The notes below the pieces were generated by a model that had not been told where the DNA came from, did not search any database, and saw only the letters and a program-made list of their open reading frames with translations. The translations under genes were made by a program, and so were the position numbers. Positions 58,348 to 64,000 of a DNA stretch of 64,000 nt are shown piece by piece. Numbering within the stretch: the stretch's first letter is position 1; every line of letters starts with the position of its first letter. The stretch covers positions 350,298,138-350,362,137 of the forward strand of contig NC_058521.1 of the NCBI RefSeq assembly GCF_904849725.1, in the 5' to 3' direction. This DNA comes from Hordeum vulgare subsp. vulgare. Its lineage: Eukaryota; Streptophyta; Magnoliopsida; Poales; Poaceae.

Positions 58348-61300
58348 CTATCTGGCGAAGTAGATCATCATTGAATTTGAGTTTGATCCTATGAGTGAGG
58401 GGGTGATATCATGTACAAACCCACTTCTCAACTGCCCAAAGGTTGGTCTGATGTGTGTGAAGGCATTATTATTCCCGACCATCCAGATATTCCACCAAGA
58501 AAAAAAATCTACCTGTGCAAAAAAAGGCTTGTCAAATCCTTTCCTAGCTCCCTTTCCAATCTCCACCATGTCAGTGCCAATTGTCCACTCAATTGGAAGA
58601 TAGTTCCAGACCTTGCAGCTGAAATTGCATAAAAAGAACATGTGATTCCTATCCTCAACTGAAGAAGTAGAGTATAGAATACAATGAGGTCCATCATTTA
58701 TTCTCCAATGTTTGCATCCTAGTCATGTCCTTGGTGTTAGTCATGTCCATGATTACCATCGAAGCAAACATTTTAATGGACATGGTGCAGCAGCTCTTCC
58801 AAATCCAATTGAGGATGGGGTTTGATATAATTGGCTGGTGGACAAAGGTATATTATCTCTTTGCTTTGAATTCAGCCACAGTTCCATGCCTCCACACCCA
58901 AATGTACTTTTCGTACATGTTAGCTTGCATTCAGTTGAGCATAGCCATTAGCTGATCGAGTTCTTGAAAAGCAATATCCGGGAGGGGGAAGTTGAACAGG
59001 TCCAATGTATTTTCACATTCAAACACCACTTTAACTAAAATTCCTTTATCAATCGCATAAGAATGTAACCTTAGGAATCTGGCCATGAGGGCAGTGCAAT
59101 CTTGGTGCATATACCAATTATCAGACCAGAACAACATAGTGTCCCCATCAGACATTGAAACCTTGGTGACTGATCTAAACTTGTCCATGAGCTTTGAGAC
59201 ATTCCTCCACTAGAAAGAGCCACATAGGGAGGTGCCATGTGCAATTCTATTGAAGTAATATGTATCCTAGATATGATTTACCCATGGCACCTCGACCCTA
59301 TTATAAAATTTATTGAGATGCTTCATCAGTCGAGCCTCATTCTGCAGTCCAAGATTCAAAATTCCCAATCCCCCTTTGTTCTTGGATCTACAGACTAAAG
59401 TCCAAGCAACCAACGAGTGCCCTTTTTATTGTCCATATTTCCTCCAAAGACATTGCCTTTGGATTCTTTCCAGTTGCTTCACAATTTCTCGTGTTATGGA
59501 CAGGTTGCATAGAAAAAAATTGGTAGGGAGGAATGGACTAAATTAACTAGTTGCAACCTCCTCCCTTGCGGTAAGAACAAATAGGTTGCAATGAGTCTCC
59601 TCTCCATGAAATCCACCATAGGCATACGATCCACCAACTTGGGCCTAGTTGTTCCAACAGGTAGCCCCGGATAGGCAAATGGCATTACACCAATCTGACA
59701 ACCGAAAATTGTAGATAAAACAACAGTTTGACCCTCACAGATATTGATTGGGATGATCGATGATTTAGGGAAATTGATTTCAAGTCTAGAGGCCCTTGAG
59801 AAAGAGTGCAATGTATCTTTGAGAGCAATCAACTGGTTTCTCTTAGTTGGTAAAAACAGAAGTGTGTCATCAGCATATTGCACAATAGGAAAAATTAGGA
59901 TCATAGATTGGGATGGGCAAGCTGAGCGATCCAAGATGTAGCATATTGTTTATCATGGATTGCAACAGACCTGCAGCTAGGACAAAGAGAAGAGGGGATA
60001 TAGGACCTCCATGTTTGACCCCACACTTGGCCTTGAAGTGTCTCCCTAGGACATCATTGAGCAGTATGGAAGAGGTGCCAGAAGCTAATAATTCATGTAT
60101 CCATGATATCCATTTCTGAGGTAAACCCTTAGCTCTCATTATTTGGATGATGCTTTCATTCTAAATAGAGTCAAATGCCTTTTCAAAATCCAAGTTCAGT
60201 AGAACTATGGGCCTCCTTGACTGTTTACACTGATGTATATACTCAAAAGCCCACGCTAAACTGTATTCAATGGTCCTTGTTTTAATGAAACCATATTGGC
60301 TTTTATGAACGAACCTCATGATTTAATCTGAAACCTATTTGCCAGCATCTTAGTAAGGAGTTTTAATCCCACACTAGTTACAAAAATGGGCCTAAAGTCC
60401 CCCACATATCGGGAGATTGCTTTTTTGGAACCAGGGTGATATAAATATCATTAAAATTCTCAAGCTTTATCGTCCCCACATGAAATTCCTCAACATGGTG
60501 TAGAAATTCAGATTAGATAATTGGCCACCATCTTTTAAGAAAATGTCCACTGTAACCATCTCGACATGGGGCCTTGTCAATAGGCATCTCCTTAATAACT
60601 GTCTCAACTTCCTTGAGCTCAAAAGGCTTGCATAGAACATCAAGGCACTCTACTGTTGACGCTAAGAAGGTTAGGGACAAATCAAAGAAAACGTCCTTAA
60701 CACAACCCATTCTGGCTTTTGAAAGCCTTGTGGAATTCAGCTCCCATAGCATCATGATCAAATGTGCTAGAACCATCCAAGAGAGCAGCTGGCAACCGTG
60801 TTCTTTCTATGTCTCTCTGTTTCCATAGCTTGAAAGAACTTAGAGTTTTACTCGCCCAGTTTGATATACCTACTAATACATCTTTTTTCCGATATAAATA
60901 TTACAAATGAAGGAGGTTTTCATGATGAAGCTTGACAACTTTCCTAAAATTGAACTCAGGTGTGGATAAAGGCCTTTGATCTTCCAGGGTATCCAACCAA
61001 AAAATCACCATGTTGCACTTAGAGATTAAGCTTTTTATGTGAGAGAGACCTTTATGACATTTCATAAGTGCAAAACTCAAAGTTTTCAGCTTAACCACAA
61101 TGGTTGCAGAGATATGTAGCTTCCAAGAGGGTTTTGCCCAAGCTTGTTTGATACAGTCCATAAAGCCAGGCTGCTCCACCCAATAATTTCCAAAACGGAA
61201 AATATTAGCCTTTGGGATATTAGTACTGATCAAAACAAGGCATGGTGTATGATCAGAGGTAGTTTTTGCCATGGGCATCTGTTGTTTTATTGTGTAAACT

Positions 61301-62022
61301 GAGATCCAGCTTATAGAGGTGAACACCCAATCCAACTATTCCAAGAGGGCAAAGTCGTGCATATTAGACCTTGTGAAATTTCTACCTTAAAGAGGAATTT
61401 CCAGTAGACCCATGTGTCCAATTATGTCATTGAAAATGAACATATCATTAAGGTCACCCCCCTGTAAATTCCTATTGTTCTTGGAGCAAATAAAGTTAAA
61501 ATCTCCCATTAGCATCCATAGTTGTTCCGGCTGGATGTCCAAGCCATAAAGCCATTTAACAAACTCATCTCTCCTTTCCCCTTGACACGCACCATATACA
61601 TTAATGAGGAACCACTATTCATTATTGTGTACCGAATTGAATTTTATAATTTACCCAAACGAATTAACTTCCAACAGTACACCTTGGAAAATGTCTGAGC
61701 GCCAACTAATTAGAAGAGCTTCTAATGCACCTCTAGAGGGTGATTCCACAAAATAATCAAAGCCCGTAGGACATATGGCCTCGGTCAAAGATCAATCGCG
61801 AGCAGTGAGCTAGGTTTCTTGTAGGCATAACACCACACATTGACTGGCAATTACCTTCTCTCTGATAGCCCGCTGACGTGCCTCAGAATTTAAACGTGTG
61901 ACGTTCCAATAGAGGATTTTCCATTTACGACAAAAGATTGCAGTCATAGATAACCAAAGATAAAGGAGCGAATTGCATGACACATAGTGCCATACATCCA
62001 CAACATTCCAATAGTACCTCAA
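58348..62022 (-). pseudogene. LINE ORF2 (endonuclease, reverse transcriptase, zinc region)
   Basis: The endonuclease N-terminus is at 61810-62022 (WNVTRLNSEARQRAIREK, then LCLQET with the conserved Glu), and more of it is at 60901-61335 (TTSDHTPCLVLIS). RT follows: DKAPCRDGYSGHFLK at 60513-60776, GVKHGGPISPLLF at 59870-60139 (family GVKQGDPLSPLLF, so the Asp is Gly), and the catalytic QYADDTLLFLP at 59494-59934. The C-terminal part has the zf-RVT-like WSDNWYMHQ (58931-59188) and FLCNFSCKVWNYL (58348-58641). Many stops; not functional. Confidence 0.88.
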
Positions 62023-62049
62023 AAGAAACTGCTAAATTTAAAGTGACAA

Positions 62050-62375
62050 CTAGTAGTAACTTAAAACAACTGGCAGCTTTAAACTGCTCGCCACACCTAA
62101 TAAGTCTATAGAGGTAACACATCGTGAAGTGTATTGAGAAGCACTTTCCATGTCAGGATCAACCATAAGCTTATCCTCAGTAATGATCTCTGGGGCTATA
62201 TCTAGCTCTGCACCTGCAACCTGTAGTAGAAAAATAGGTGTGTGTGGTGGAATCATTGGACTCCAACTTTTTGTGTCTTCCTAATATCTCTTGTTCGTGG
62301 ACATAAGAGCAACAATATCCATGGGCCTGGCATGAGGCCTCTTCTTCCTAGGCTCCATAGGTAGTTGTTCAAAAA
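62050..62375 (-). pseudogene. LINE ORF1, C-terminal part
   Basis: On the minus strand the text reads EPRKKRPHARPMDIVALMS with a stop, then the frame 62050-62256 (PPHTPIFLLQVAGAELD). This is the position of the nucleic-acid-binding ORF1 in plant LINEs, just upstream of the endonuclease. The segment up to about 62845 is probably the rest of ORF1, but I cannot recognise a zinc knuckle. Confidence 0.5.
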
Positions 62376-62845
62376 AATTATTGAATACATCGCGCTTCAT
62401 AGAGCTATGAGTGAAACACCTGACCGAACACTCTACTACAAGTGTTGTCTGCCTTCTGTTAGAAACCCTGTTGGATGCATCGCAAATAATACAATTGGCA
62501 AAGAGGTGTCAACAATATATAGTAAGAGAGTGCGGGCCACAGGATTTTGGCAAGCCGCAATCATGTGGGTCGGGGCAGCTCTAGGGACCAAGAGCGAAGT
62601 GCATTGCTGAGCATCAGAAGAAATTTCCCAATTCCTCTTCGAATAGACAAACGACTTGATGGGCTGGAAGAAGAGAGACCTTCACACACTGCGGTTTCAA
62701 AATATTCAAAAAAAACTATCAAAGGTTCATTTCCAGATCATCTCAGGGGGAAGTGGGGGGCCAGCCACAATCCTGATCATACCAACAAAGATTTGAGGAT
62801 GCTCGACTATTACCAGTTGGTATGGAACTCTAAAGACTAAGATGC
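62376..62845 (-). other. probable LINE 5' region, ill-defined
   Basis: No clear domain on either strand. It ends where the inverted A-like LTR begins (AAGATGCGACAC at about 62840). Confidence 0.4.
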
Positions 62846-64000
62846 GACACTTTTCTTATTAGGGGGAGAGGCCTCAAAAGGGGAAAGAGGCGCATCTCAG
62901 CATTTCGCAAGCACGATAACATTACCATTACATAAATAGAGAGATGAGTATTAAGATTCGTCTTACACTCGCCACATGCTAGATTAGAATCCACACAAGC
63001 ATTCATCATTCATACATAAGATAGGGTACGACTACGGACAAGATAAACGGCAAAATAATGCTATCCCGCCTTGCTGGGCCCACGATCACGACCAAGCGCC
63101 TCTAATCCTTGGGATATGTCACGTATAGCTTGCCACTGGCCTCATCAAACTCCCACCTTAGCTGAATATCCCTGGGAACGTCTGCATCTGGATTACCTGT
63201 ACATGTGGGTGGTTGTATGAAACACTGAGCCATGAGGACGCAGCAAGCCCATGACCTTGGTGTCGAGTCTAACTAAGTTAATAGGTGGGGTAGGGTTAAG
63301 TGTTTGAGTTGCAGCATTCTAAGCATATATGGTGGCTAACTTACGAAGAACAGAAATAAGTTATGGTGGTCTACGTAAGACGGTCGAGATGTAAGAATGA
63401 TCACTAAGTGATCTTGAACACCTACTTACGTCATTCGTAACCCCACCGTGTTCTCGGTCAGAGAAGGAGCTCTGAAATAAACACTCACGTTACACACACA
63501 GTTGCCAGGTTTTATTTAAATTACTTTAAGTTGTCTAGAACCGGATGTTAACAAAATATCCATGTTTGCCACATAACCACGGGCATGGATTTTCGAAAGA
63601 TTTAACCCTGCTGGGGTGCTCCAACTAGTCCATCAAAAATTACCATAGGCCGCAAAGTAATCCTCGACCACGAAACTCGCGATCTCGTCGGATTACTTAG
63701 AGGAAAATGTCAACTCTGAGAAGACCCAAAGTCTTACCGGAATTCCAATGCGCAAGATATAACGCTAATGTAAGACAAGTCCAGCAAGACCTCCCGAAGT
63801 GTCGACGAACTTGATAGGAGCCGCGTATCTCGTTCTCAGGACACGACGGATAAGCGACGTGTACGGTGGCCTCATAGAAATCACCAAAGTTGCCCTGGGT
63901 TGACCCCGCACAGTACTCTAGTTTGGTAAACACTCATGAGGAGCACTGGCCCGGGGGTTGATTAGATTCCTCGGGGTAGCTATTCCCTATGTTTTTATTA
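62846..64000 (-). repeat. partial inverted copy of the element A LTR
   Basis: Read on the minus strand this matches 29750-30867 block by block, e.g. GAGAACGAGATACGCGGCTCC, GGAGCACCCC, GAGCTCCTTCTC and GTGGCGAGTGTAAG. The terminal GGGTGTTACA of A is missing at the 62846 side. It runs off the window at 64000. No gene is present. Confidence 0.8.

Larger units (their letters stand above)
58195..62845 (-). mobile_element. L1-type LINE, minus strand
   Basis: From right to left it holds the end of ORF1, an endonuclease, RT and a C-terminal zinc-finger region, which is the standard plant L1 order. The 3' end at about 58195 shows TTTTATTGATAAAA, which on the minus strand is an AATAAA-like end, without a long poly-A. 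I cannot identify the target duplicate. The element is decayed by many stops. At its right side it abuts the inverted A-type LTR piece. Confidence 0.85.

Overview
This window looks like an intergenic stretch of a large grass genome, almost certainly Triticeae (wheat, Aegilops or barley relatives). I found no intact host gene, no rRNA and no functional tRNA. The sequence is layer upon layer of transposable elements with canonical TG...CA termini, and several have 5-bp or 3-bp target-site duplications (TSDs) readable to the base. Most coding stretches are decayed gag, protease, integrase, RT or LINE reading frames. Family names are not assigned because that needs a TE library search.

Left half (1-32.2 kb). 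Element D is an old minus-strand Ty3/gypsy element. Its pol, gag and leader ORF lie in 1-5280, followed by a tRNA-Met-type primer-binding site (PBS). Its very long 5' LTR is split into 5297-5402, 14912-17378 and 30873-about 32208. Element C (5403-14906, TSD AAGAC) is inserted in that LTR. It is an Athila-like gypsy element on the minus strand with two 1443-bp LTRs and a tRNA-Asp PBS, and it encodes gag, protease and a third ORF but no RT or integrase. Element A (17379-30867, TSD TGAGG) is a solo-LTR-like insertion in the same LTR of D. Element B (18118-27791, TSD TCGCG), a sister of C, is inserted inside A.

Middle and right (32.2-58.2 kb). After two small gypsy scraps comes element E, a plus-strand Ty1/copia element starting at 33142. 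It carries four insertions: a CACTA DNA transposon (33731-37124, TSD CTA) in the 5' LTR; element G, a plus-strand gypsy element without gag-pol (39279-46252, TSD ACTTG), in the gag zinc knuckle; an 850-bp solo LTR (47509-48358, TSD AATGT) in the end of gag; and composite insertion F (49404-53009, putative TSD GGCTT) in the integrase. Copia pol ends at 55340. It is followed by a tail with a plant-mobile-domain-like ORF and a second polypurine tract near 57880, but no 3' LTR matching the 5' LTR is visible.

Right end (58.2-64 kb). A minus-strand L1-type LINE (58195-about 62845) abuts an inverted partial copy of the element A LTR (62846-64000), which runs off the window.

Most unusual points: (1) F carries a plus-strand gene relic with a B3 DNA-binding domain behind its own TATA box. 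(2) B and C both have an LTR-like segment and a conserved small-intron signature between protease and ORF3, which suggests a separate spliced transcript for ORF3. (3) ORF3 differs strongly between B and C although their flanks are alike. (4) PBS-like and polypurine-tract-like motifs are duplicated inside elements B, C and G.
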